A stretch of 64,000 bases of DNA from Dichomitus squalens LYAD-421 SS1 (lineage: Eukaryota; Basidiomycota; Agaricomycetes; Polyporales; Polyporaceae): the NCBI RefSeq assembly GCF_000275845.1, contig NW_006766888.1:730718-794717 (forward strand). The letters run 5' to 3'. Position 1 is the first letter of the stretch. Each line of letters opens with the position of its first letter. The position numbers and the translations under genes are program-made. The notes below the pieces were generated by a model. That model ran no database searches. It had not been told where the DNA came from and saw only the letters and a program-made list of their open reading frames with translations. Positions 31,468 through 43,703 of this stretch are shown piece by piece.

Positions 31468-33926
31468 TCATGAACGACGCGCGAATATCGGGCGCATGAC
31501 GGAGCGTCCGTAATAATACCGTAGCAAACAAAATCCAACTGACCCGTGTCTCAATGCGATGCGATCGTCTATGCGCCGCCCGGGCCCATTTCTCCTTCCA
31601 TGCGAGGCTCGTTCGTCGCTGGAACAGACCGCTATCAGTGCTGACGCAGGCTGGGTTCGAATGGGACCGCTCACCATATTTGCTATATTTCCTGATCCTG
31701 GCCCCGTACCGATAGAAGATGAACGGGAGCGGACATAGGACGACGCCAATCTAATCGAGATGTGATCAGAGAGCTGTTTCAAGGAACACTAGTACATTGA
31801 TTCTACTCACGCAGCCGAGGAGGACGCAGCCCCATGCGACGGGGAACTACACACAAGATCACGGCTGGTCAGCCGCGACAAGCGCTTACTTGTACACCGT
31901 TTGCTTACAGCCTTTGGTCCGTTCTTCTCAAGGTTCTGGAACATCTGCACGGCGAAGAGCGGGAAGGCGGCCGCCATGATGCTCCTCGCCAGGTCGTTCC
32001 CCGCAAGCACTGACGCCGCATAGTCGGGGTACGCGTCCCCCTCGTAGTTCCTGCAAACAGAGCGGGAGAGCATGAGCCGGGGAGCGTTCAGCCTGGCACA
32101 CGCCACACTCACAGGATGGACTGGAAGAGCAGGAACGTCCCGATGGAGAAGAAGCTGGAGAAGATGATGGGCACGATCCAGGGCACCGCGTGCGTGCTCG
32201 TCCACCCGAACCCGAAGAGGCAGACCGGGATCGCCCAGCAGCCGTACATGGCGGGGATGAGCCGGTCCTCGGGGTCGATCATGCCGCCCTTGCGCACGAA
32301 GAGCGGCTCGAGGCTGTAGCGCGCGTACACGCAGAAGCCGGCGTAGGTGAGCAGCGCGCCGACGAAGAGGCCGAAGAACGCGAGCCCCTCCTGGCCCGAG
32401 TTGAACCCGTAGATGTCGTCGAAGACGAGCGGGAACGCGGTGAGGAACGTGTAGAGCAGGCTGTAGACGAAGCCGATGTAGAGGTTCAGGAGGCCGACGA
32501 TCGGCTCGAAGTTGAGCGCGAACGGGCGGACGAAGGTCATCACCAGGATTTCGCGCCCGCTCATGTTGCGCTGCATGATCTCGCCCGTGGTGTAGAGGTT
32601 CGGGTTGCCGGTGCGCTTGCGCAGGCGCCTCGCGCGGCGGAGGAGGATGTTGGACGAGGACGTCTCGGGCATGAGGAAGGTGAGGAAGACGAGGGACGCC
32701 GAGGAGAGGAATAAGAGTGGCCAAATCGTCCAGCGCCATCCGAGGGCGTCGTACGCGAAACTGGATTGTAGAGGGTGCTTAGCGAATATCCGGCGTGGAT
32801 TGTGACAATCACTTACCCTCCAATGAGCGGACCGAGAGTGGGCCCGCAGACTGCAGCAATACCCCAGATGCCGATGCCGTACGCACGCTTTTTGGGCTCA
32901 AACATGTCTCCGATGGACGCACCTCCTGTAGCCAATCCAGGGGAGCCGAAGAATCCAGAGAGGAACCGGAGGACGAAGTAAGTGGCGGGGTTCTTTGCGG
33001 TAGCGACGGCGGGTTGCAGGCCCACGAAGATCAGAAGCGTGATAATATATGGGAAATTGCGACCGATGGCCGGTATCTCAGAGAGGGGCGCGAGGAACCT
33101 GCAACGGACGGCAAAGTCAACAGATGAGGGCTTCACACACTGATTGTGTAACACTCACATGGGTCCTACACCGTATCCTACGACGAAGACAGTAAGGGCC
33201 AGCGTGGCGACAACAGTGGACACATGGAAATATTCTGCCAAAGCGGGTATGCTGGGTGTGACGATAGAGCTACCCATGTAGATACTATGTACAATGTCAA
33301 CAACCTTTCATATGAAGGGGGAGAGGGCAGAGGTACCTGAACGTCAAAAAGCACAAGTCAAATGTGACAAAACACTTCTTGAATGTAGACCAGTTTCGAG
33401 GGTTGTCAGGGTCATCAGGGCCATACCAATCGACGAGATTTGGGTCGTCCGCACGATTTGGGGCGCCGTCGCTGGATCGTACCTCCTCCTCATACATTTG
33501 ATCAACCTCCGTGAGGCCGGCACGTACTTTCCCGCCCTTTGTCAGCTCTTTCCCGCCACGCACGTTGTCGTCTTGAATAGCAGTCGCGCTACTGGAGGGG
33601 CTGATGCCATGAGAATGGCGGTCATCTTGAAGAGCCTGGAGGGACCGGCTATCTTCTCTGCCTGGATAGAACTGGCCGTCGAATTCTTCTCGAGGAGTAT
33701 AATATCGGTCGTTGGCGCTTTGTCCACTCAGCGCGCTGATTGCTGATGCTTGATGCCGAACAGGGGGAGGTGACCGCGGGGCGGGCGGCGGCTTCTCGCT
33801 GGCGGTGCGGGAGAAGTAGCGGGATGGGACGGACCAGGTGGGGTCTTCTTCCGGATAGTACAGCGTCTTCTTACGACTGGCGTAGTAGATGAGCTGGCCA
33901 GCCACAGATTCGCGAAAGAGGTCCAT
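31468..33926 (-). CDS. MFS multidrug transporter (DHA1 type, 12 helices)
   Basis: The ATG at 33926 starts MDLFRESVAGQLIYYASRKK, a conserved opening of fungal drug:H+ antiporters. A long cytosolic N-terminus with DPDNPRNWS before helix 1 follows. Later motifs are FLSGFFGSPGLATGGASIGD (motif C-like), VCGPTLGPLIGG, PETSSSNILLRRARRLRKRTG before the central loop, and DYAASVLAGNDLARSIMAAAFPLF in helices 10-11. The last helix is WGCVLLGCIGVVLCPLPFIFYRYG. At least six introns are needed, including in-frame ones near 33.2 and 32.8 kb. The stop at 31468 is uncertain. It should export toxic compounds across the plasma membrane by proton antiport; the substrate is not predictable. Confidence 0.85.
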
Positions 33927-34743
33927 GGCAGGTAGAGGTGAGGGCCCCGCAATCAAGATGGGAAGTGTATATATCCATACCGACCATTTGGGACGGCGGC
34001 TGACAGCATGAGCGAAGTGAGACCGCGGCCGGTGGGGACACGGGAGAGAGTGCGCCACCAGCTTGCTAACTAACCGCCGTGCTTTGCAAGACGATGATAC
34101 CTACGACACACATGTCAACGTCACTTCGATGCGCAGGGAATCGAGCACTCAGCACGCCAATGAGGTTGCACAAACCATAAATACGGTTGGATCCAGCCTC
34201 CTCGTCTATGTCATCCCCATCGGACGCTCAGACGGATGCATGACACTCCACGCTTGATAATTGCCGTCGGTGAATAAGTTATGCAAAACAGCGCATTCAG
34301 GAGTACAGAGCAGAGGCTCACACGCGGACCTTGCCGGCATGAATGGATGTGGTTGTCTGCAGGCTGCACCGCGAAAACATCGGCGCCGGTCCGAGCGGAC
34401 ATTGCCGGCGCTTCCCTTTCCCACCTCATCTGCGTCGTCTGCGACATGTCGATATCTTCGCAAACGCCCTCTCGCCTACACCTCTCAGAACCTGAGTTAA
34501 GCGAGCTTCACGCCGGCACCGAGTCGAGCATCCTTGACTCCTCTCTTCGTTACACACTATCCTCCGGCCTGCAGTGCTGCAAGGCGCGGTAAAAACTGCC
34601 TCCGACGTTGACCAGCGCTGACTCATCCCCGGCCTGCTCTCTCTACTTGAGATCTGCGCCCTCGTGTGCTCCAGCAACGACCTGCCCCCACCTCTGCTTG
34701 CTACTGCCATCTGACCCCGCTTGCTACTTCCACTACCCGTTGC
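33927..34743. promoter_or_regulatory. Divergent promoter region between MFS and NF-X1 genes
   Basis: 817 bp separate the two start codons, which point away from each other. No gene inside and no motif that I can name with confidence. Confidence 0.5.
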
Positions 34744-37700
34744 ATGCCGGATACTGCTGCTGCCCCATCCACAACCGCCCCTGCTACAGGTAGCGCCGAC
34801 CCCGGCGCCCGGCGCCACAGACCTAGGCGGCTTCCCCAGGACGGAAAGCGGGCTGAAGACCTTGGACCTCGTCCTGCGACCGGAGACGGCCCCGAAGGTC
34901 CCATCAGCAGCAATAGCAGAGGAGAAGGCGCTAGCAGGCCGCGTAGGCCTCGCGCCCCCAAAATTCAAGACGCGCATCCAGGTGAGCAGTCACGACCTCG
35001 TCGGGATGGCCCATCAGGCGGAAAGCATCAAGAAAAGAAGGCACAAGGAGATGCGGATGTAGGCAATGACACACCGAAAGGCGAAGGCTCTAACCGCCAA
35101 CCGAGGCCCAAGGGTCGTGGTGGGAGACCGGGAGAGGGACATCCGGGCGCGGCGCCCTTAAGCGGAACGAGCACTCCCAAACGCACCAAGGAGAAGGATA
35201 CGTTACTTGAAGGGACTCCAGCTTCCAGGAATTTGCGCCAGCGTCGACGCAAGTTTGGCGGTGAGCTCACCGATGGACGCAACGAGTCGGTCACGCAAGA
35301 TGCCCCTCCTACTGAGAAGTACCGCAGTACCGCACCCAAGCTCAAGGCCGACGACCTCACCTCGCGACTCACTGAGGAGCTCAGCACCCCGCCCTACCCC
35401 GACTGTCTCATTTGCTTCGCACCGATCACCCCCATGCAGCCCACTTGGTCGTGTTCTCCCTCCCATCCTACTTTGGCCGCAACGGACGACGAGGGTGCCT
35501 CGCCTGGTAAACCTCAGCCGGCGGACACATCGGCACAGTGCTGCTGGATGACGTTCCACCTCAAGTGCATCAAGCCCTGGGCCGTTAAGAGCGTCAAGGA
35601 TGTCGAAGAGGCGTGGCGAGCGCGAGGCGAGGAACGGCAGGGAGACTGGCGGTGCCCTGGCTGCCAGTCGAAACGGAGCGCCATCCCGAGCAGCTATTGG
35701 TGAGCCGCAAGCTGCCACATCGTGTCACTATATGCGCCTCGTCCACTGACCTCCTTCTGCGATCATAGGTGCTTTTGCGGCTCTACTCCCGATCCGAAGC
35801 CTCCGCGTCTCGCGACCCCTCACTCGTGCGCGAACCCGTGCACCCGTACACGCGTATGCGGCCACCCCTGCTCGCTCAACTGCCACCCTGGTCCCTGCCC
35901 TCCTTGTCAGGTCACGACGTCGCACGCGTGCTACTGCGGCAAGGAGACGATCTCGTTCAGGTGCTCGAATCTCAGCCACGGGAGAGCGACCACAGAGCTA
36001 TCATGTCACCAGTTCTGTGAGCGGAAGCTCAGCTGCGGGAACCACGTCTGTCAAGAGATTTGCCACCCAGGCAAGTGCAGCCCGTGCCTCGTTCGAGAGA
36101 CGGCGCGATGCTACTGCGGGAAGGTCGAGAAAGATTTGGGTTGTGGAGAGGGCGAGGACAAGGAGTGTGCGGTTGTCCTAGATGGGCAAGAGGAAAAGTG
36201 GGTCGGGCGCTTTGCCTGTGAAGAGACATGCGACAGGTAAGTCTACTTTGGCGTCTTGTCCCCAGGAAAGAATGTATTTGACCCATACGACGCAGACCTT
36301 TCGACTGTGGCATCCACCACTGCAAGAAGTCATGCCATGTGCCTTCCCCGACCCCAGCACCTTGTCCCCGCTCGCCCAAGATCGTCACGCATTGTCCCTG
36401 CGGCAAGCACGCTCTGGCTCCCGAGTCCGCCCCCTTCTTCCCTCCAGGCGCTCTGCTCACACGCACGGCATGTACCGATCCCGTCCCCACCTGCGCGTCG
36501 ACTTGCATGAAGCCCCTCGAAGGGTGCGAGCACGTCTGTTCCGCGAAATGCCACACCGGCCACTGCCCTCCATGCTCCATTCGGATCGTCCGCCCCTGTC
36601 GATGCGGCTCGACGACGCGCGAGGTGCTCTGCTCCGAAGACCAAGCCATGGCCCGTGCGCGCGCCCGCGGCGAGAGCGGGCCCGATTCGGAGATCCTCTG
36701 CGAGCGCCCCTGCCACATCCTGCGGGAGTGCGGCCGCCATCAGTGCAACCGAATTTGCTGTCCGCTAGCCGCGGTGCTAGCGAGTCTGGCGAAGGGCAAG
36801 GGCAAGAAGAAACCCGCGGACGCGCTGGTTGACCCCGAGGGCTGGCACCAGTGCGACCTGGTGTGCGGGAAGCCGCTGAGCTGCGGGAACCATCATTGCG
36901 CGGAACGCGACCACAAGGGGGCGTGCCCGCCCTGTCTGCGCAGTTCGTTCGACGAGGTACGTCGCTGTGTTCGGTCTTGTTCTTGTGCGTTTCCTCTTGA
37001 CACCTACTTACTTCCTCGATCAGATGGTTTGCTACTGCGGTCGCACTGTTCTCGAGCCCCCGATCCCCTGCGGCACGAGGATGGCATGTATGTATCCCTG
37101 TCCTCGCCCTCCGCCGTTGTGCGGACATCCGAAGATGCCGCACCTCTGCCACGAAGATCCGACACCGTGTCCGCCCTGCGTGCATCTCACCACTAAGCAG
37201 TGTGCCTGCGGGAAGAAAATGGTCGACCACGTCAAATGCTCGCAGGCGCAGGAGAAGGTGTCTTGCGGCGCCACGTGCGGGAAGCTGCTCCCTTGCGGTT
37301 TCCACCACTGCGAGCGTTCTTGCCATGCGGACGCGTGCGGCGACTGCCATGCTACTTGCGGCAAGCCTCGAAAACTCTGGTGAGTCATCCACGTCTGGTG
37401 GCATCTACCTGTAACGCGTCACTGATACCGACTTGGTCTGCAGCTTACCCGCCCTCCACGCGTGCCAGCTTTCTTGCCATGCTCCTGCCTCCTGCGACGA
37501 GTCTGAGCCGTGCCGCGCAATCGTCACCATCACCTGTCCTTGCGGCCGCATCCGCCAACCCATCCCCTGCGGCCGCTCCCTATCAAACCCCGGCGGCCGC
37601 GAGAGTACCCAGCAGCTCAAGTGCTCGAACGAATGCGCCATCGCGAAGCGCAATGCGCTTCTGGCAGAAGCGCTCGGTATCAACCCGGACCGCGACAGCC

Positions 37701-38326
37701 GTGCCAACCAAGTCACGTACTCGGACGAGCTCGCGAGCTTCGCGCGCGCAAACGTCAAGTTCTGCGCGCTCGTCGAGAAGAGCTTCGCGGACTTCCTCGC
37801 GACGGACAAGAAGAGCCAGGTGCTGCCGCACATGCCCGAGCAGAAGCGCAAGTTCGTGCACGACCTCGCGGCCGTGTACCGCATGGACACCCAGATGGTC
37901 GACCAGGAGCCGCACCGGAGCGTGCAGCTCATCCGGCGCGTCGACTCGCGTGTACCCGCTCCGCTTTTGTCGGCGTCGGTCGGCGGCGCGTCTGGCCTGG
38001 GCAAGCTCGCGGACCTCCGCTCGGCTGGTGGCCTGCAGTCGCTGTCCCGCCCCAGTTTCTCTAGAGCGTCTCTGGCTCCCGTCTCGCAGCCCGCGCCAGG
38101 GACCTCGTCTGGCAGAGGATGGACGTCCGTCGTTGCCCGTCCTCCTCAGTCCGCCAGTCCTGCGCCAAGCTCATGGGGCACTCCGCCACGCACGAAGACT
38201 CCAGTGAGGCCCGCTCCGTCCCCTGGACCTATCCGTACCGCCCCAATCACTGCACCCGCGCTTGCACCCGTCGCAACACCTCTTAGCCCGCAGGACGTGC
38301 CCGACGACTGGGAAGACGTGGCATAG
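34744..38326 (+). CDS. FAP1: NF-X1-type zinc finger protein (FAP1/NFX1 homologue)
   Basis: Exons 34744-35699, 35769-36236, 36296-36956, 37024-37379 and 37444-38326 join in frame to 1107 aa. A basic, disordered N-terminus (~1-215) precedes a RING-like domain (PDCLICFAPITP ... HLKCIKPW ... WRCPGCQ). Eight or nine NF-X1 cysteine repeats follow, for example CANPCTRTRVCGHPC and CGNHHCAERDHKGACPPC. An R3H-type nucleic-acid-binding domain comes next, with FAVLVEKSF-like FCALVEKSFADFL and MPEQKRKFVHDLAAVY, then a Ser/Pro-rich tail. Human NFX1 represses transcription and has ubiquitin-ligase activity; yeast FAP1 binds FKBP12. Domain order and length fit the family well. Confidence 0.93.
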
Positions 38327-38653
38327 CCCACCAAGGATATACCATATGCATACAATTAAGGTATCAGATTGTAAACAAGCATTCATGAATGGATAATGTA
38401 TCGCATGGAGAGGGATCATCAGCACGTAGCAATGCAATCAGCGTACTACTAGCATGCATAAGTTATCTCATTAGACTAGAACCCGCAGATGTCACGTAGG
38501 CATGTCGTGAATAAGAGAAACATGGATTGTCCATACCTTCCGCTATCTCCGATGAACAGGACTATGCCGTCATAGTTTGTGCTGAGAATTTGATCTTTGG
38601 ACATGAGATATATTACATTGTTGAGTTCTTCGTGCGCAAACCAGGCCAGCAAC

Positions 38654-40377
38654 CTACGCGTCCGAGATCTTGATAAGCAACTTGCCAGTCGTCTTGCCCC
38701 CAGTGAGGTCTTTCTGCGACTGCTGCACGCCTTCGGCGGTGAAGGGGTAGTCACCGTGGATGTTGATCTTGACAGTGCCGTTCTCGATCAGCTTGAAGAG
38801 CTCGGTGACGTACGTGCGGCCTTCCTCGGGGGTGTAGATGTAGTTATCCAGGCTGTCAGATACAACAATGAGCGCTCAGCGTTCAGTGGAAGCAGGGCCG
38901 ACGATGGTCGTGTGGAACGTACGTTGGGCGGAGCAGTTTCACGTTCTTCTCGACGAGTCTGAGCGGCGGGAAGGGCGGCACCGCCCCAGAGGCGTTTCCG
39001 ACGGAGACGAGCGTGCCCTTCCTCCGGATGACCTTCAGGTCCGCCTCGAAGCTGCGCGACGCAGAGCACGCGTCAGCGGACAAGTGTCGACGAGAATGAC
39101 GAGGGCACGTACGTGTCTTTCCCGACACCATCGAAGATGGCGTGCACGCCCTCGCCGTTCGTCAGCTCGAGCACGCGCTGGACGAGGTCCTCCTTGGTGT
39201 AGAGGATGACGTGGTCCGCGCCGTGGGCCTTCGCGAGCGCCGCCTTCTCGGGGGTGCTCGTCGTGCCGATGACGGTCGCGCCGCGCGCCTTGATCAGCTG
39301 GGCGAAGATGAGGCCGAGGCCGCCGGCGACGGTGTGCACGAGGACGACGTCGCCCTTCTGGACGTTGTACGCCTCCGTCACGAACGTGAGCGCGGTCGCG
39401 CCTGGGCGCAGACCATGGTCAGATGCGGGGAAAGAGCGTATCGAGGAGAGCGGGACACCTACCCTGGAGGAGCGAGGCCGCGGCGACGCGTGTCGAGAGG
39501 TGTTCTGGGAGCGCGTACACCTTGTTCCAGGGGACGCTGACGTACTCTGAGAACGCGCCGAGCGTGTTCTGAAGATGGCGCGATGAGCCTCAGTACACGA
39601 TCGCGTCGAGGAAAGGCGAGAAGGGGAACCTACGGCAGCGACCCTGGCGCCGACCTTCAAGCCACGCAGCTTGTACTCCTCGTTGCTGAGTACGCTTTCA
39701 TCTGTGGGGAGGGCGATGACCTCGCCGGCGGCCTCCCGTCCCAATGCTTGGGGGAACTGGGAGATCGGGTAGAGGCCCTTCCTGCAAAAACGCAACGTAT
39801 CATAGTCAGACTGCCCGTATCCGATGTGTGATGCGAAGATGGTGCTCTTACCGGAAGTAGGTGTCTATGAAGTTGACACCTCCGTACTGGACCTATTCGT
39901 ACAACGCACGCGGGGAGTACGGTCAGCTTGATCCATCAATCCATGTACAGGTAGGTCGGGGACGTAAGCCGGCTCGAAGATGCGCAGATCGACAGAATCA
40001 AAGACGTAAGGAAATATAGATCTCGCCTGCCTGGCGGACGTCAGTCGAGCAGCAGGAGGACCCACCTTGATGAGGACGTTCCCGGGGGCGTTCTGCGGAA
40101 AAGGCAGCTCGAGCTTCTCGATGACGTCGAAGTCGCCCGTCTTGTTGATACCGATCGCAGAGATCTTGGAGGGCAGCGACATCCTGGCAGTCGGGGTTGT
40201 AGCGAAGCGTCTGGCGTAGATACTACTCTGTGCACCAGCAGGGACGGCACTAGTAACGGGGAGCCGTAACGGAACGCGAGACCTTAAGAGGAGGCCGCTG
40301 GGTCGGTCCCGAGCCTTGTTAGTAAGCGGACGGCACAGCGACCGAGCAGGATGGTGTGCTCGGAGCGGGAGCAGCAT
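38654..40377 (-). CDS. ZTA1: NADPH:quinone reductase, zeta-crystallin type
   Basis: Seven exons (40066-40377, 39852-39892, 39634-39781, 39473-39566, 39113-39401, 38923-39051, 38654-38852) join in frame to 403 aa. Starting at 40377 gives an Arg-rich N-terminus ending near RRFATTPTARMSLPSK, a likely mitochondrial presequence; the internal ATG at 40182 would give a cytosolic 338-aa form. The core has VQYGGVNFIDTYFRKG, the cofactor loop VHTVAGGLGLIFAQ, GTTSTPEKAALAKAHGADHVI and a C-terminus KTTGKLLIKISDA. The enzyme reduces quinones with NADPH and often binds AU-rich RNA. Two start sites could give dual targeting, which is inference. Confidence 0.92.
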
Positions 40378-40681
40378 TCTGTCGAGTTTATCCTGAGAAT
40401 CGATTGCGACGATATTCGCGGCCGTGCGACGTCTGTGGTTATACTGACATCCCGCTCTGCTGAGTGTTGGTGGGGGGAATTTACTCGGCGAGCGAGCGCG
40501 ATATGTAAGTCAATCGCCGAAGCTTAGCGTAGTGGATAGATCATACAAGCATGTACAGTTGAGCACGTTCAATGGAGTCTGCATTTCGAAAGTGGCGGGC
40601 GCTTCTTCGGACAAGCCACCGCTCGAGCTCAAATTCATCCACGGTCACGGTCGACGTCGAGGTCAATGCTGCGATGTCAAA

Positions 40682-41206
40682 TTAGTTATGTCTCGAGAAA
40701 GACGACGGTCGGAACCAATCTTCGTGAGTGTTCACGCATACACGAACGGTAACCACGGATCGTGATAAAGAAAAGGCACCATAGGCACCGTCGTCTACTT
40801 TATGTAGTAGGCACTGGCAGCAGATATCGACAGGAACGTTCCACACTACTTGATCAAGACACGCAAGACGCCCACTGCGCACGTTAGACAGATCGAACCG
40901 GCGGCCATAAACCGCATTCATCCGTTCTTCCAAACCCGCAACGACTATAGGCCACTCTGCGGAGATAGCGGCAGCCACCAACACTTGCGTGGCAGACAGG
41001 ATTGATAGTACAATGAGGTTGCGGAGGTACCGGTAGCGGCTAGAGACACACGCGAAGTCGGTAGCGACTGCGACAACAACAGAAGGAAGTGGGCTAGTCT
41101 GTGCGATATGCATGAGTGTCCCGGGAGAAAGCAAGCACTCCGTCTTCCTTTCTTCCTTCCAGCCTCCAATGTCATAGCGAGTCGTCATCCGCATCGATGT
41201 CATCAT
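40682..41206 (-). pseudogene. Possible fragment related to the neighbouring seven-helix gene
   Basis: The frame contains a hydrophobic stretch (SILSATQVLVAAAISAEWP) that loosely resembles the helix and AEWP turn of the seven-helix gene at 41783-43375. The likeness covers only ~23 residues. No other conserved exons were found around it. It could be a decayed tandem copy or chance. Confidence 0.25.
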
Positions 41207-41782
41207 CCTCGTGCCTCGGCCCTCGCCTCGGCTGCAGCGTCACCCCCAATTCTGCGAGAGCGAGAGGTTGTTTGCACGACGCACTTCATCTATCCGCAGA
41301 ACGCCCGCGCAGCCGCTGTCAGCCGCAGATCAATGCCGGATCCCGCGGCGCTCGAACGCGCCGCAGAACAGCGCATGCCGGCATCCGCACCCACAGACAA
41401 GATCTCTTGCGCGCGCGCTGTTCGCGTGAAGTACGTCCTAGATCAAACCCGCTTCTCGTAGCGATCCCGCGCCGCGCGGGTGGGTATATGGCTTCCCGGC
41501 AGACGCAGCAGCAGCGATGTCCCTGAGGCCAGTGTTTCGTGGGGGTAATCCATCTAGATCCGAGTCTCCGGGTCGGAGGTCGGGGTCGTCGGGATCGAGA
41601 AGCGAAGACAAGGCGACCAATGGTGCCGAAGACGGGGGTTCCATAGGGGGACCGCGTTCTTCCCCTCTACCGGACAGGGGTCCCTCAGGCGTTCCCAACA
41701 CGCGGCAAGGTCCTGGCAGAGGTATGCTGCGACGCGACGCCGGAGAAGGGGGGAGACCGGAAGCCGTTAGTGCCAGCGCAGT

Positions 41783-43375
41783 CTATGCAGGGGGCTGGTG
41801 CGAAGGCAGGCGCTGGCGCATCTCGAGGGGCGGTAGACACGGCGCGCCGTTCGGCTCGCCCGACTCCTCCGAGCCGTATATCGTCGACATCATGAGCGAG
41901 CTGAACATCGGCGTGGACGAGTCCCAGCGCGCGCCTCGAGGGACCGTGCTCAGGCCGACGCGGATGACCATCATCGTCGGGGCGATTCCCTGCAAGGCCC
42001 ACACGCAATCTGCAGGTCAGCGCGACGTTCCAGGGACGCGGACTAACGCACGAGTGGAGATGGCTGCGCGCCGTGCGGCGTGCTATCCCTCGAAAGGCAA
42101 AGGCGCGGGGCCGGAGCGAGCAGCGCGGGAGAGAGAGGACATACGTAGATCTGAGTCGCGATGCTCTCCGCGATGATTATCGCGGGGCTCCCAAGGATGA
42201 AGAGGATGACAATGGAGGCTTGCGCGAACACCAGCAGGGCACCCGCCTCGATGGAGGCCCCGACGAGCGTCCAGAACAACGTTTCCATCGACTTGACGTT
42301 TCGTAGGGGGGCGAGGACGCTCCGGAGGCGGTAGACGAGGAGTGACGTAACGAGGATGAAGACCACGAGAGATGCCACTGCAAAGATCATGTCATAGAGC
42401 GGCATCCGCGGAGCGACCCAGGGCGACTTGAACTCTGTCGTCGGAATGCGCAGTGGCCCGAGCACACCACAGACTGCGCCCGCAATTGTTAGAGTTTGCA
42501 GGTTGAGGTCACGAACGGTACGTGTTTCAGATGACGCGTGCGAAGAAACCGACTGGTGTCAGCTCGAGTGGGTGATGTGGGGAGCGTGCGGCATGACTGA
42601 CCAATACTGGCAAAGGCCAGGGCCAGAGGGACTGCAACAACGACGAATCTATGATCCCACACAGCCCAGCAGCGGTGAATCTATCATGTCATATGAGCGA
42701 GATTCGTAATATATCAGTGAGGTCATAGAGACAATGAAACATATCTCCATTGTGAGACGTAGAGCTGGAAGGTGGAAACCCGAGGCTACGCACCATGATG
42801 AGCTGCGAGAGGAAGCCACATGCCTTGAAGGATATATCGACAGTTCGTAGCAACCCGCTCATTTCGGAACCGCTCGGGATTGGCAGGCCACTCTGCAGCA
42901 ATGACAGAGATGAGAACGACGCAGAGTGATGGGGAGAAGATCGCGCAGTGCGTGAGCAGCTGGGGTCAATGGGCAACAATGGATATGGCCACTCACCGTG
43001 AATGTGGTATGCCTGTCTGTGGTGAGGATGCTGGTGTGCTAATGGGACGACATGAATTACGGGCACATCGCGCTCGGACGCGCCGAACACAGCGCGACAG
43101 CATATGAAGCGGGACTTACACTCATACAGGAGATATACACGATGCAAGTCGCGACGACCATGCCCCGGTCGACCGGAAGGGGTCTCTTGAGGGTGACGAG
43201 GATGATCAACGCGAACGAGAAGAATATCGTGTAGATGCCTGGGGTATGCAGTATCCGAATCAGTGTATTGTGATGACGGGATCGCTAGGAAAGACATACC
43301 GAAAAAGACGATCTCGACCGCGTCACTAACGACGATCGCGTACGCCCCCGGAGAGGACAAGTTTTCCAGCATCAT
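41783..43375 (-). CDS. Basidiomycete seven-helix membrane protein
   Basis: The ATG at 43375 starts MMLENLSSPGAYAIVVSDA. Hydrophobic segments follow through several exons: FFGIYTIFFSFALIILVTL, then CAIFSPSLCVVLISVIAAEWP, VPLALAFASIGAVCGVLGP, MIFAVASLVVFILVTSLLVY, and FWTLVGASIEAGALLVFAQ. The last helix is LQGIAPTMMVIRVGLS, followed by a Ser/Pro-rich cytosolic tail. Layout and C-terminal QGIAP...IRV block match a large uncharacterised seven-transmembrane family of mushrooms, also represented at 56717-58101. Ligand and function are unknown. It is transcribed away from the siderophore acetyltransferase gene, sharing a 328-bp promoter. Confidence 0.75.
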
Positions 43376-43629
43376 TGTGAGGGCGCTGGCAGCCCGGCGG
43401 GGGAGGAAGGGAAGACAACGTGGCGGGAGGGAGAGATGTGGGGGGAATGTTGAGACAAAGAGAGGGGATGTGGATATGTACTCGAGGCCCATCGTCTGGT
43501 ACTTACTGTCCAGCTACTGCACGCAGCTGTGCGCCTTGTCGCTAACCGCATCCCCTCTCAGCGCCTGCCTCCCCCGCGGTTCGATCAAGCGATCGCAGAA
43601 ACAGGCACGCGCCACGGCCCTTAGATCAT

Positions 43630-43636
43630 CTTATCT
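43630..43636 (-). promoter_or_regulatory. GATA-factor half site
   Basis: CTTATCT on the plus strand reads AGATAAG on the minus strand, the core bound by fungal GATA factors. It lies 68 bp before the acetyltransferase ATG, near a stronger palindromic site. Confidence 0.4.
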
Positions 43637-43658
43637 CACGCCTCAATGCCAACCAAAT

Positions 43659-43671
43659 CTTATCAGATAAG
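43659..43671. promoter_or_regulatory. Palindromic GATA site, iron-regulator consensus
   Basis: CTTATCAGATAAG is a perfect palindrome around the central A and contains ATCAGATAA, which matches the ATCWGATAA consensus reported for fungal siderophore repressors of the SreA/Urbs1 type. It ends 32 bp before the ATG of the siderophore acetyltransferase, so it could act as an iron-responsive operator. Binding is inferred from the motif and its position. Confidence 0.6.
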
Positions 43672-43703
43672 TACCCGTGTATTGCTGCTCCCTCCTTCGC
43701 ACC

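Noticed and set aside
31645..31670. GGTTCGAAT resembling a tRNA T-arm
   Set aside because: Lies at the 3' end of the MFS gene and no cloverleaf can be drawn.
31807..32739. 310-codon frame in the MFS gene region
   Set aside because: Arg/Pro/His-rich shadow; the true frame shows the transporter helices.
37200..38207. 335-codon plus-strand frame within the NF-X1 gene
   Set aside because: Alternative frame of a GC-rich exon; Ser/Arg/Ala-rich, with no conserved repeats.
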